A stretch of DNA of 64,000 bases, taken from JBMOUD01 sp049319665. Its GTDB lineage: Bacteria > Pseudomonadota > Gammaproteobacteria > Enterobacterales > Enterobacteriaceae. Location of the stretch: positions 1 to 64,000 of the forward strand of contig NZ_JBMOUD010000018.1 in the NCBI RefSeq assembly GCF_049319665.1, given 5' to 3'. Shown piece by piece: positions 43,825 through 53,205 of this stretch. Each line of letters opens with the position of its first letter. The stretch's first letter is position 1. A model generated the notes under the pieces. That model saw only the letters and a program-made list of their open reading frames with translations. It did not search any database and was not told the origin of the DNA. Made by a program: the position numbers and the translations under genes.

Positions 43825-46422
43825 ATGGGCAAAGCTCTCGTAATAGTTGAGTCCCCGGCAAAAGCCAAAACGATAAATAAGTATTTAGGAAATGACTACG
43901 TGGTTAAGTCCAGCGTTGGTCATATCCGTGATTTACCGACTAGTGGTTCAGTGAGCAAAAAAAGCCCGGCCTCAACCGAAGATAAAACGAAGAAAAAAGT
44001 TAAAAAGGATGAGAAAACCGCATTAGTCAATCGCATGGGGGTTGACCCTTACCACGGTTGGGAAGCGCAATACGAGATACTGCCGGGCAAAGAAAAGGTG
44101 GTCTCCGAGTTAAAAGCGCTGGCCGAAAAAGCTGACCACATCTATCTCGCAACCGACCTTGACCGCGAAGGAGAGGCAATTGCCTGGCATTTGCGGGAAG
44201 TGATTGGTGGCGACGATAAACGCTTTAGCCGCGTTGTTTTTAACGAAATTACTAAAAACGCTATTCAACAGGCGTTTAACCAACCGGGCGAACTCAACAT
44301 CGACCGGGTCAATGCTCAACAAGCGCGTCGTTTTATGGACCGTGTGGTGGGCTACATGGTTTCTCCGCTGCTGTGGAAGAAAATTGCGCGTGGCCTCTCT
44401 GCAGGACGTGTGCAGTCTGTTGCCGTACGTTTAGTGGTTGAGCGCGAAAAAGAGATCAAAGCTTTTGTGCCGGAAGAGTATTGGGAACTGCATGCTGATT
44501 TGCAGGCCAATAAAGACGTCGCGCTGCAAATGCAGGTCACGCATCACCAAGATAAGCCTTTCAAGCCGGTCAATCGTGAGCAGACGCATGCTGCGGTTTC
44601 TCTGCTGGAGAAAGCGCGTTATACCGTGGTCGATCGCGAAGACAAACCGACCAGCAGCAAACCTAGCGCACCTTTTATCACGTCTACGTTGCAACAAGCG
44701 GCGAGTACCCGTTTAAGCTTCGGCGTGAAGAAAACCATGATGATGGCGCAGCGCCTGTATGAAGCTGGACACATCACTTATATGCGTACCGACTCAACCA
44801 ACTTGAGTAGCGATGCAGTAGAGATGGTGCGCGGCTATATCGGCGATAATTTCGGTGCTAAATACCTGCCGAAAACGGCAAACCAATACAGCAACAAAGA
44901 AAACTCACAAGAAGCGCATGAAGCGATTCGTCCTTCTGATGTGAACGTATTGTCTGAGCAGCTCAAAGACATGGAAGCCGACGCACAGAAACTGTATCAG
45001 CTGATTTGGCGTCAGTTTGTTGCCTGTCAGATGATGCCAGCACAATATGACTCTACTACGCTGACAGTAAAAGCTGCTGATTATGCGCTGCGAGCCAAAG
45101 GCCGTACTCTGCGTTTTGACGGCTGGACCAAAGTGATGCCAGCGCTGCGTAAAGGCGATGAAGATCGCACCTTGCCAGTGATTGAAGTTGGCAGCGAGTT
45201 GAACTTGCAGCAATTACTGCCAACCCAGCACTTTACCAAGCCGCCAGCGCGTTTTAGCGAAGCTTCTTTGGTTAAAGAGTTGGAAAAACGCGGTATCGGT
45301 CGTCCATCGACTTATGCATCGATCATTTCAACCATTCAGGATCGTGGCTATGTGCGTGTTGATAACCGCCGTTTCTACGCTGAAAAAATGGGTGAGATTG
45401 TTACCGAACGTCTGGAAAACAACTTCCGCGAGCTGATGAATTACGATTTCACCGCACGTATGGAAGATGGGCTGGATCAGGTGGCGAATAACCAAGCCGA
45501 GTGGAAAGCGGTGCTGGATGATTTCTTCGTTCAGTTTAGCGACCAGTTGGCGACAGCAGAGAAAGAGCCAGAAGAGGGCGGTATGCGCCCAAATCAGATG
45601 GTTCTGACCAGCATTGACTGTCCGACCTGTAGTCGTCCGATGGGAATTCGTACGGCCAGCACCGGTGTATTCCTCGGTTGTTCTGGCTATGCACTGCCGC
45701 CGAAAGAGCGTTGCAAAACCACCATTAACCTGGTGCCAGAAGCGGAAGTACTGAATATTCTCGAAGGCGATGACGCTGAAACCAACGCGTTACGTTTGAA
45801 GCGTCGCTGTGGTAAATGCGGCACGGCGATGGACAGCTACCTCATCGATAACCAGCGTAAACTTCACGTTTGTGGTAACAACCCAGAATGTGATGGTTAC
45901 GAGATTGAGCAGGGAGAGTTCCGCATCAAAGGTTACGACGGTCCAGTTGTTGAATGTGACAAATGTGGTTCACCAATGCACCTTAAATTAGGTCGTTTTG
46001 GCAAATACATGGGTTGCACCAACGATGAGTGTAAAAACACGCGTAAAATCCTGCGTAACGGTGATGTTGCACCACCGAAGGAAGATCCGGTACCGTTGCC
46101 AGAGCTGCCTTGTGAAAAGTCAGATGCTTACTTTGTGTTGCGTGACGGTGCGGCAGGCGTGTTCCTGGCGGCAAATACCTTCCCTAAATCTCGCGAAACG
46201 CGCGCACCTTTAGTCGAAGAGTTACTGCGCTTCAAAGATCGCCTGCCGGAAAAACTGCGCTATCTGGCGGATGCGCCAGTCGCCGATGCTGAGGGTAACA
46301 AAGCGATGGTGCGCTTTAGCCGTAAGACTAAACAGCAGTATGTTTCTTCCGAAAAAGACGGCAAGGCGACAGGCTGGACGGCATTCTTCGTTGACGGTAA
46401 ATGGGTTGTTGGTAAGCAATAA
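43825..46422 (+). CDS. topA: DNA topoisomerase I
   Basis: Relaxes negative supercoils. The 865-residue type IA enzyme begins with the TOPRIM domain (ALVIVESPAKAKTINKYLG; acidic DLDREGEA near 112). The active-site Tyr is in the ITYMRTDSTNLS motif (about 319). Four-cysteine zinc fingers follow in the C-terminal part: CPTCSRP...GCSGY with further CxC pairs (about 598-640), CGKCGT...CGNNPEC, and CDKCGS...GCTNDEC (about 710-740). Two more ribbon-like domains end the protein. Length equals E. coli TopA. Confidence 0.98.
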   Translation: MGKALVIVESPAKAKTINKYLGNDYVVKSSVGHIRDLPTSGSVSKKSPASTEDKTKKKVKKDEKTALVNRMGVDPYHGWEAQYEILPGKEKVVSELKALAEKADHIYLATDLDREGEAIAWHLREVIGGDDKRFSRVVFNEITKNAIQQAFNQPGELNIDRVNAQQARRFMDRVVGYMVSPLLWKKIARGLSAGRVQSVAVRLVVEREKEIKAFVPEEYWELHADLQANKDVALQMQVTHHQDKPFKPVNREQTHAAVSLLEKARYTVVDREDKPTSSKPSAPFITSTLQQAASTRLSFGVKKTMMMAQRLYEAGHITYMRTDSTNLSSDAVEMVRGYIGDNFGAKYLPKTANQYSNKENSQEAHEAIRPSDVNVLSEQLKDMEADAQKLYQLIWRQFVACQMMPAQYDSTTLTVKAADYALRAKGRTLRFDGWTKVMPALRKGDEDRTLPVIEVGSELNLQQLLPTQHFTKPPARFSEASLVKELEKRGIGRPSTYASIISTIQDRGYVRVDNRRFYAEKMGEIVTERLENNFRELMNYDFTARMEDGLDQVANNQAEWKAVLDDFFVQFSDQLATAEKEPEEGGMRPNQMVLTSIDCPTCSRPMGIRTASTGVFLGCSGYALPPKERCKTTINLVPEAEVLNILEGDDAETNALRLKRRCGKCGTAMDSYLIDNQRKLHVCGNNPECDGYEIEQGEFRIKGYDGPVVECDKCGSPMHLKLGRFGKYMGCTNDECKNTRKILRNGDVAPPKEDPVPLPELPCEKSDAYFVLRDGAAGVFLAANTFPKSRETRAPLVEELLRFKDRLPEKLRYLADAPVADAEGNKAMVRFSRKTKQQYVSSEKDGKATGWTAFFVDGKWVVGKQ

Positions 46423-46770
46423 TCCTCTTTGCATGACGGCAGCGAACCTGCCGTATTAAAAAACGATGCCTTTAATCCACAAAACCAGCCAATTAGGCTG
46501 GTTTTTTAATTGTATAAAGATTTATCATCAGCAGAGTTCTGCTTCGCTGTTTATTAACACATCATTCAGTGACTTCCTCTACGTTATCTGTCGTCATCTG
46601 GCTATACATCGTGTTAAGAAATGTTATTATGGTTATATAAAAATATCCTTTATTCTTTTTTGGTATTACTGGTTTTTATCCGGGGTAATGATAAGAAAAA
46701 TGGTTTCCAGACCTTTCTTGGTTAAGGAAGGAGACTGGCTGACAGGGTTCAAACTAGGATGGTATAAGAT
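46423..46770. other. Intergenic region topA-cysB
   Basis: About 350 bases: the topA terminator (46479-46507) and the cysB promoter region. A 102-codon open frame (46466-46774) starts inside the terminator and has no ribosome binding site; I do not accept it. CysB normally represses its own promoter, so a CysB site may lie close to cysB, but I could not define one. Confidence 0.45.
46479..46507 (+). terminator. topA terminator
   Basis: Ten-base arms AAAACCAGCC / GGCTGGTTTT (46481-46490, 46496-46505) with a five-base loop and a T-run. Confidence 0.9.
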
Positions 46771-47745
46771 ATGAAATTGCAGCAGCTGCGTTATATCGTG
46801 GAGGTTGTTAACCACAACCTGAACGTCTCCTCAACCGCTGAAGGGCTTTATACTTCTCAGCCGGGGATCAGCAAGCAGGTCCGAATGCTGGAAGACGAAC
46901 TTGGCATTCAAATTTTTGCTCGCAGCGGCAAGCATCTCACTCAGGTTACGCCTGCCGGGCAAGAAATTATCCGCATCGCCCGCGAAGTGCTATCCAAAGT
47001 TGATGCCATCAAGGCCGTTGCCGGTGAGCATACTTATCCCGATAAAGGTTCGCTCTATGTCGCGACTACGCATACACAAGCACGCTACGCATTACCAAAT
47101 GTGATTAAAGGCTTTATCGAGCGTTATCCGCGCGTTTCATTGCATATGCATCAGGGATCTCCGACACAAATTGCCGAAGCGGTATCTAAAGGTAATGCAG
47201 ATTTCGCTATTGCGACCGAAGCGCTGCATTTGTACGACGATTTGATCATGCTGCCATGTTATCACTGGAATCGTGCGGTAGTGGTTCAGCCGGACCATCC
47301 GTTAGCGGGCAAAGAAAAAGTCACCATTGAAGAGCTGGCGGCTTATCCTATCGTGACCTATACCTTTGGTTTTACTGGTCGTTCTGAGCTGGATACTGCT
47401 TTTAATCGCGCAGGGCTATCGCCACGTATCGTCTTTACCGCCACTGACGCTGACGTAATTAAAACCTATGTGCGCTTGGGGCTTGGCGTCGGTGTCATCG
47501 CGAGTATGGCCGTTGATCCTATTCAAGACCCAGATTTAGTGACAGTTGATGCAAGCGATATCTTTACCCACAGCACGACTAAAATCGGTTTCCGCCGTAG
47601 CACCTTCCTGCGTAGTTACATGTATGATTTCATTCAACGTTTCGCGCCTCATCTGACACGTGATGTGGTAGATAGCGCAATAGCGCTGCGCTCAAGTGAA
47701 GACATTGAAGCAATGTTTAAAGACGTTAAACTCCCGCATAAATAA
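46771..47745 (+). CDS. cysB: LysR-type regulator CysB
   Basis: Activates the cysteine and sulfate assimilation genes with N-acetylserine as inducer. The 324-residue protein has the N-terminal helix-turn-helix (about 5-60, MKLQQLRYIVEVVNHNLNVS, then QPGISKQVRMLEDELG) and a periplasmic-binding-like effector domain (about 90-300), including TTHTQARYALP and VTYTFGFTGRSEL. Length equals E. coli CysB. It is monocistronic with a strong hairpin after the stop. Confidence 0.98.
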   Translation: MKLQQLRYIVEVVNHNLNVSSTAEGLYTSQPGISKQVRMLEDELGIQIFARSGKHLTQVTPAGQEIIRIAREVLSKVDAIKAVAGEHTYPDKGSLYVATTHTQARYALPNVIKGFIERYPRVSLHMHQGSPTQIAEAVSKGNADFAIATEALHLYDDLIMLPCYHWNRAVVVQPDHPLAGKEKVTIEELAAYPIVTYTFGFTGRSELDTAFNRAGLSPRIVFTATDADVIKTYVRLGLGVGVIASMAVDPIQDPDLVTVDASDIFTHSTTKIGFRRSTFLRSYMYDFIQRFAPHLTRDVVDSAIALRSSEDIEAMFKDVKLPHK

Positions 47746-47752
47746 GTGCTAT

Positions 47753-47780
47753 CAGGCAGGACAATTTATTGTCCTGCCTG
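47753..47780 (+). terminator. Hairpin after cysB
   Basis: Perfect 13-base arms CAGGCAGGACAAT / ATTGTCCTGCCTG with a two-base loop, just past the cysB stop. No U-run follows, so it may need help or act mainly as a 3' end stabiliser. Confidence 0.65.
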
Positions 47781-48068
47781 GGATATGTCACGTTGTACAT
47801 CCTCTTCTTATTCAGCAATATCCTGCTTTTTCTACTCGCTTACCACCCGTGATATAGATTGGCGTCTTTACTTCCTTCTATAGAAGCGCGACGAGGATCA
47901 TTTCTCCAATTGCTGAAATAGCTGAACACTTTGTGTTGTTATAAAAGTGTTAACGTTATTTTGTGTTATCTTTAGTAGATGACTTACCTTTCGGCGGGTT
48001 TTATCCGTCGAGCCATTTACGCCGGTAAGCAATGAGTAAGAAAAATGCAGTAAAAATAAGGAGAAGCT
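47781..48068. other. Promoter region of acnA
   Basis: About 290 bases with no gene I support. The short E. coli genes ymiA and yciX that lie here in that species are not recognisable. The minus-strand frame at 47898-48089 is weak. The acnA start has AAGGAGAAG upstream. Confidence 0.45.
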
Positions 48069-50744
48069 ATGTCGTCCGATCTTCGTCAAAAAAGTCAGGC
48101 TAAGCTGGCAGATCTAGATAAAGAATATCACTATTACAGTTTGCCGATACTCGCCCAACAGCTTGGCAATATAGACCGCCTCCCGAAATCCCTCAAAGTC
48201 CTACTCGAAAATCTTCTGCGTAATATCGATGGTGACACTGTCACTGATGATGATCTTAAAGCGTTGGTTGATTGGCAAAAAACCGGTCATGCCGAGCGTG
48301 AAATCGCCTATCGTCCCGCGCGTGTTCTGATGCAGGACTTCACCGGTGTCCCCGCGGTGGTGGATTTAGCCGCTATGCGTCAGGCGGTAAAACGTCTGGG
48401 GGGCAATGTTGATCAGGTTAATCCCTTATCTCCGGTCGATTTGGTGATTGACCATTCTGTTACCGTGGATGCTTTTGGCGATCGCCAGGCCTTTGGTGAA
48501 AACGTCAAATTAGAGATGGAACGCAATCATGAGCGTTATATCTTCCTGCGTTGGGGGCAAAAAGCCTTTAATCGCTTCCGCGTCGTGCCACCGGGAACCG
48601 GCATCTGTCACCAGGTCAATCTTGAATATCTAGGCCAAACCGTTTGGCACGAGCAGCAAGAAGGCCGCGAAGTCGCTTATCCTGATACGCTAGTCGGCAC
48701 AGATTCTCATACCACTATGATCAATGGACTCGGTGTTTTAGGCTGGGGTGTTGGCGGTATTGAGGCAGAGGCAGCGATGTTAGGTCAGCCGGTTTCCATG
48801 CTAATCCCAGATGTTGTCGGTTTTAAACTGACCGGCAAACTGGGCGAGGGGATCACCGCTACCGACTTGGTATTAACCGTTACCCAGATGCTGCGTAAGC
48901 ACGGTGTTGTTGGCAAATTTGTTGAGTTTTATGGCGATGGGTTGGCTGATTTGCCGCTGGCCGATCGCGCGACGATTGCCAATATGGCGCCGGAATATGG
49001 GGCGACCTGTGGTTTCTTCCCAGTCGATGACGTCACCTTGAGTTATATGAAACTCAGCGGGCGCAGCGATGAACAAATCGCATTGGTACAGGCTTATACA
49101 CAAGCACAAGGTTTGTGGCGTCACACAGGTGATGAGCCTGTCTTTACCAGCTCGCTCTCATTAGATATGGCGTTGGTCGAATCAAGCCTGGCCGGACCAA
49201 AGCGCCCGCAGGATCGCGTAGCACTACCGAATGTGCCACAAGCGTTCAAAGCGGCAACAGAATTAGAGCTCAGTACCGGTAAATCCTCACATAGTGACAG
49301 CGAAAGTTTTAGCTACCAAGGGCAGCAGCATCAGTTGACTACTGGTGCGGTGGTGATTGCCGCTATTACCTCTTGTACCAATACGTCTAACCCCAGCGTA
49401 TTGATGGCCGCGGGGTTATTAGCTAAGAACGCCGCTGAAAAAGGATTAACCAGCAAGCCTTGGGTTAAAACGTCGTTAGCACCTGGCTCTAAAGTGGTGA
49501 CTGATTATCTTAATGCGGCAGGTTTGATGCCGCATCTGGAAAAACTGGGCTTTGATTTGGTCGGCTATGGCTGTACGACTTGTATCGGTAACTCGGGGCC
49601 GTTGCCTGAGCCGATTGAGACGGCGATTAAAAAAGGTGATTTAACCGTAGGTGCGGTACTGTCGGGTAACCGTAACTTCGAAGGCCGTATTCACCCTCTG
49701 ATCAAAACTAACTGGCTGGCCTCACCACCGCTGGTGGTTGCCTATGCGCTTGCCGGTAATATGAATATCAATCTAACCCAGGATCCACTTGGGGAAGACC
49801 AGCAGGGCAATCCGGTCTACCTGAAGGATATCTGGCCGTCGGCAAATGCGATTGCTAACGCGGTTGAACAAGTGAAAACCGACATGTTCCACAAAGAATA
49901 TGCTGAAGTTTTCAACGGTGATGAAAATTGGCAGCAAATTAAAGTTGAGGGTACGCCAACTTACGACTGGCAAGAGGAATCGACCTATATTCGTCATCCG
50001 CCGTTCTTTAGCGAGATGCAGCGCGAGCCGGATCCGGTGCAAGATATCAAAGAGGCGCGGATCTTAGCGATCTTGGCCGATTCGGTGACGACTGACCATA
50101 TCTCTCCTGCCGGTAATATCAAAGCCGATAGCCCAGCAGGGCGTTATCTCAAAGAGCATGGTGTTACGCCGCAAGAGTTCAACTCCTACGGTTCAAGGCG
50201 TGGTAATCATGAGGTGATGATGCGCGGCACCTTTGCCAACATCCGTATTCGTAATGAAATGGTGCCTGGTATCGAAGGTGGGATCACGCGTCATGTTCCA
50301 TCACAGGAACAGATGGCCATTTACGATGCAGCAATGCGCTATCAGCAAGAGCAGGTACCGTTAGCGATAATCGCCGGTAAAGAATATGGTTCAGGTTCCA
50401 GCCGCGACTGGGCGGCGAAAGGGCCAAGATTGTTAGGTATTCGCGTGGTAATTGCTGAATCCTTTGAACGTATTCACCGTTCTAACCTCATTGGGATGGG
50501 AATACTGCCGCTAGAGTTCCCACAGGGCGTTACCCGTAAAACCTTGTCATTGCAGGGGGATGAAACCATTAGCGTTAGCGGCATGCAACAACTTAAGCCG
50601 GGGCAAACAGTGCCAGTCAACATTACCTACCCTGATGGGCGTAAAGAGGTGATACAGACTCGTTGTCGTATCGATACTGGTAATGAGCTGACGTACTTTG
50701 AAAACGGCGGCATCTTGCATTATGTGATCCGCAAGATGCTGTAA
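48069..50744 (+). CDS. acnA: Aconitate hydratase A
   Basis: Interconverts citrate and isocitrate through an iron-sulfur centre; AcnA is the stress and stationary-phase form in E. coli and can bind RNA like IRP1. The 891-residue protein has the cluster cysteines in SCTNTSNPS (about 440) and GYGCTTCIGNSGPL (about 505), the substrate residues DSHTTMINGLGVLGWGVGG, and the swivel domain with GSGSSRDWAAKGPRLLG. Length equals E. coli AcnA. It is followed by a perfect terminator. Confidence 0.97.
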   Translation: MSSDLRQKSQAKLADLDKEYHYYSLPILAQQLGNIDRLPKSLKVLLENLLRNIDGDTVTDDDLKALVDWQKTGHAEREIAYRPARVLMQDFTGVPAVVDLAAMRQAVKRLGGNVDQVNPLSPVDLVIDHSVTVDAFGDRQAFGENVKLEMERNHERYIFLRWGQKAFNRFRVVPPGTGICHQVNLEYLGQTVWHEQQEGREVAYPDTLVGTDSHTTMINGLGVLGWGVGGIEAEAAMLGQPVSMLIPDVVGFKLTGKLGEGITATDLVLTVTQMLRKHGVVGKFVEFYGDGLADLPLADRATIANMAPEYGATCGFFPVDDVTLSYMKLSGRSDEQIALVQAYTQAQGLWRHTGDEPVFTSSLSLDMALVESSLAGPKRPQDRVALPNVPQAFKAATELELSTGKSSHSDSESFSYQGQQHQLTTGAVVIAAITSCTNTSNPSVLMAAGLLAKNAAEKGLTSKPWVKTSLAPGSKVVTDYLNAAGLMPHLEKLGFDLVGYGCTTCIGNSGPLPEPIETAIKKGDLTVGAVLSGNRNFEGRIHPLIKTNWLASPPLVVAYALAGNMNINLTQDPLGEDQQGNPVYLKDIWPSANAIANAVEQVKTDMFHKEYAEVFNGDENWQQIKVEGTPTYDWQEESTYIRHPPFFSEMQREPDPVQDIKEARILAILADSVTTDHISPAGNIKADSPAGRYLKEHGVTPQEFNSYGSRRGNHEVMMRGTFANIRIRNEMVPGIEGGITRHVPSQEQMAIYDAAMRYQQEQVPLAIIAGKEYGSGSSRDWAAKGPRLLGIRVVIAESFERIHRSNLIGMGILPLEFPQGVTRKTLSLQGDETISVSGMQQLKPGQTVPVNITYPDGRKEVIQTRCRIDTGNELTYFENGGILHYVIRKML

Positions 50745-50818
50745 TTGTTATTTTAATCACTGGGCGGTTTTTATGCCGCCAACGCAGAAGCAACGTCAAG
50801 TATGACGGGGATATAACG

Positions 50819-50849
50819 ACAAAAGGCACCGCATAGACGGTGCCTTTTT
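50819..50849. terminator. Terminator between acnA and ribA
   Basis: Ten-base arms AAAAGGCACC / GGTGCCTTTT (50821-50830, 50839-50848) between convergent genes, usable from both sides. Confidence 0.9.
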
Positions 50850-50867
50850 ACTCGCCACGAACAGTGA

Positions 50868-51458
50868 TTATTTACCGAGCAAGTGCCCCATTTTGGCAGC
50901 TTTAGTCTCGAGATAATGCTCATTCTTCGGGTTGCGGCCAACAATCAACGGCACGCGTTCAACGATATTGATCCCAGCTTCAGTCAATATGTCGACTTTT
51001 TTCGGGTTATTAGTCAACAGTTGAACCTTGCTCACGCCGAGCAGCTTGAACATATCTGCGCACAGTGTGAAGTCACGCTCATCAGCGGCAAAACCCAGTT
51101 TATGATTGGCTTCGACCGTGTCATAACCTTGATCTTGCAACGCATAGGCGCGGATCTTATTCAATAGACCGATATTGCGGCCTTCTTGACGGTGATACAT
51201 CAAAATTCCGCGGCCTTCTTCAGCGATGCGATTAAGCGCCGCTTCAAGTTGAAAACCACAATCGCAGCGTAAACTGAATAACGCATCACCGGTCAGGCAT
51301 TCAGAATGAACACGAGCCAGAACTGGAGCGTCATCAGAAATATCGCCGAATACTAATGCCAAGTGATCGTGACCGGTAGCCAATTCTTCAAAACCGACCA
51401 TCAGAAAATCGCCCCAAGGTGTTGGCAGTTTTGCTTCTGCCACCCGTTTCAGCTGCAT
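50868..51458 (-). CDS. ribA: GTP cyclohydrolase II
   Basis: First step of riboflavin synthesis: opens GTP and removes formate and pyrophosphate. The 196-residue protein matches E. coli RibA almost throughout, with the zinc cysteines in HSECLTGDALFSLRCDCG (54, 65, 67) and the GTP-binding part RQEGRNIGLLNKIRAY. The ATG at 51458 (MQLKRVAEAKLPTPWG) is the family start; the frame extends four codons further. It is convergent with acnA and divergent from pgpB. Confidence 0.97.
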   Translation of the reverse strand: MQLKRVAEAKLPTPWGDFLMVGFEELATGHDHLALVFGDISDDAPVLARVHSECLTGDALFSLRCDCGFQLEAALNRIAEEGRGILMYHRQEGRNIGLLNKIRAYALQDQGYDTVEANHKLGFAADERDFTLCADMFKLLGVSKVQLLTNNPKKVDILTEAGINIVERVPLIVGRNPKNEHYLETKAAKMGHLLGK

Positions 51459-51766
51459 GTTGCTCTCCAAAAAAACTACGAATGCTTGTCGTTCTTGTCG
51501 CGCATCCTACGTACAGATGCATCGGTTGACCAGTAAAAAACCGAGGGATCGCATGATTCACTAAGCTTTTCTGCCGCGTATCTTGCCATATTTTTAAATT
51601 AGCCCAAGCAAAGTTAGCTAGAAATTATTCGCTCTACATATGCAGTAGCGTTATAAGCGTAAAAGAAGCTCAATAACTGAGTGTTAAATAAGCACTTAAC
51701 GTAAATTTAAACATAAATCATGCTTAAGATTGCTACAATTTAGGTCTCTGGATTGAAGAGGTCTTT
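51459..51766. other. Divergent ribA-pgpB region
   Basis: About 300 bases, AT-rich, with the two promoters and nothing else I can support. Confidence 0.4.
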
Positions 51767-52528
51767 ATGCTAAAAATTGCGATGCGGACATTTTGGGCTG
51801 GCGTATTGTTATTGTTGTTACCTGCAATAGTTTGGCTCACCGGATGGCTATGGTCACCCGCTCTAAATACTCACCTGTTGCGTTCAGTTTATTGGGTTTC
51901 TGAAACGGTTAGCTCCCCTTGGGGCGTGTTGACAAGTTTACTTCTGAGTATCTGGTTTTTATGGTGCCTGCGATTTCGTATCAAACCTGCTTTTGTGCTG
52001 TTGGTGATTATTGCCGCTGCTCTGGTTGTGGGGCAGGGAATAAAAAATTACGTAAAGATCCAGGTACAAGAACCTCGACCTTATGTGCAATGGCTCGGTA
52101 CAACAACGCATATGGACGTTACGGCTTTCTATGCAATGAAATCTAGAGACCGAAGTAAAATGGTTGAACATCAATTAGAAAACAGCCAACAAATTCCTAA
52201 ATGGCTCGGCAAAAGCTGGGAAGCAGATACCGATTATGCCTTCCCCTCTGGACATACTATGTTTGCTGCTACTTGGGCTTTACTTGCTGTCGGAATATTG
52301 TGGCCACGCCGCCATTATAAAACCGTGATTGTTTTAATGCTGTGGGCAACCATAGTAATGGCGAGCAGGTTATTGCTTGGCATGCACTGGCCGCGTGATT
52401 TGATGGCATCGGTCGGAATCAGTTGGCTACTGGTGGCTGTGTCGAGCTGGTTAACGCAAAAATTTGTTGGGCCGCTGACTTTACCTGCACGAGAGCAGCA
52501 AGAGGTTACTGAGCGTAAGGAGCGCTAA
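51767..52528 (+). CDS. pgpB: Phosphatidylglycerophosphatase B
   Basis: An integral-membrane PAP2 phosphatase that removes phosphate from phosphatidylglycerophosphate, and also from undecaprenyl pyrophosphate and phosphatidate. The 253-residue protein has about six membrane segments and the three active-site motifs: K-x6-RP (KIQVQEPRPY, about 97-106), PSGHT (about 161) and SRLLLGMHWPRD (about 203-214). GAAGAGG precedes the ATG. It matches E. coli PgpB in size and position. Confidence 0.95.
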   Translation: MLKIAMRTFWAGVLLLLLPAIVWLTGWLWSPALNTHLLRSVYWVSETVSSPWGVLTSLLLSIWFLWCLRFRIKPAFVLLVIIAAALVVGQGIKNYVKIQVQEPRPYVQWLGTTTHMDVTAFYAMKSRDRSKMVEHQLENSQQIPKWLGKSWEADTDYAFPSGHTMFAATWALLAVGILWPRRHYKTVIVLMLWATIVMASRLLLGMHWPRDLMASVGISWLLVAVSSWLTQKFVGPLTLPAREQQEVTERKER

Positions 52529-52887
52529 TTCTTGATTGTGGCATAATTTTAGATGTTCTTTCATATAGTAGACTATCGTTGATAACATTGTGGCCGATAA
52601 CCTTATCATTGATAACTGCTGCCATTGATAACATTGTCGTTGCTAATATGGCGCTGACTAACAATGTAGTCGCTTGTTACTTAACTTATGTTTAGCGATC
52701 GCTTTAAACTACGGATGCTGCCCCCATCTTTTATCAAGAGAGTCAGTATTGTCTGAACTTTCAGCGATAAAAGGGATATGTAGCGGCATTATTTCCCTGC
52801 TGCGAAGGGAAATGCTAACTTATTAGGTCGTGGCGTCAGTTTTTGGCATACTTCTATCCGGAAAACTCCGGCATTACAGGAATGAAT
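52529..52887. other. Promoter and leader region of lapAB with short repeats
   Basis: About 360 bases. TTGATAAC occurs three times (52579, 52609, 52625), and GATAACATTGT twice (52581, 52627), with a third, inverted ACAATGT at 52661. After these repeats comes a heat-shock-type promoter (listed separately) and a leader of about 150 bases to lapA. Confidence 0.5.
52702..52730 (+). promoter_or_regulatory. Candidate sigma-32 promoter of lapAB
   Basis: CTTTAAA (52702-52708) and CCCCATCTT (52722-52730), separated by 13 bases, resemble the heat-shock consensus CTTGAAA / CCCCATNTA. In E. coli lapAB (yciSM) is under heat-shock control, so the site is expected here. It is about 155 bases upstream of lapA. 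Confidence 0.6.
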
Positions 52888-53199
52888 GTGAAATATTTGC
52901 TGATTTTTTTGTTCGTTTTGGTCATCGTGATAATTTCTATCACCCTAGGTGCACACAACGACCAGGTTGTAACATTCAACTACCTGTTGGCTCAAGGCGA
53001 CTATCGCGTATCCACGTTGCTCGCGGCGTTATTTGCCACGGGTTTCATTTTAGGATGGGTCATATGCGGACTGTTTTATTTGCGCGTACGTCTATCTCTT
53101 GGCCGCGCACAGCGTAAAATAAAGCGTCTGGAACAACAGATAGAACCCGCGAAGGTAGAACCTATTGGTGCGCCGCAATATCCTGCTATTAAGGAATAG
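52888..53199 (+). CDS. lapA: LPS assembly protein LapA (YciS)
   Basis: A small inner-membrane protein (104 residues) with two membrane segments (about 1-22 and 42-65) and a cytoplasmic tail with basic and acidic residues (SLGRAQRKIKRLEQQ). It is found with LapB, and helps regulation of LPS synthesis. The GTG at 52888 gives VKYLLIFLFVLV and has AGGA six bases upstream; an in-frame ATG at 52882 lies too near that site. The E. coli protein has 102 residues. The lapB start lies six bases after the stop. Confidence 0.9.
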   Translation: MKYLLIFLFVLVIVIISITLGAHNDQVVTFNYLLAQGDYRVSTLLAALFATGFILGWVICGLFYLRVRLSLGRAQRKIKRLEQQIEPAKVEPIGAPQYPAIKE

Positions 53200-53205
53200 T
53201 CCTTT

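Noticed and set aside
46466..46774. 102-codon open frame between topA and cysB
   Set aside because: It begins inside the topA terminator, has no ribosome binding site and overlaps the cysB start. Composition is that of AT-rich intergenic DNA.
47898..48089. 63-codon open frame opposite to acnA start
   Set aside because: It starts inside acnA and covers its ribosome binding site on the other strand. No homology was recognised.
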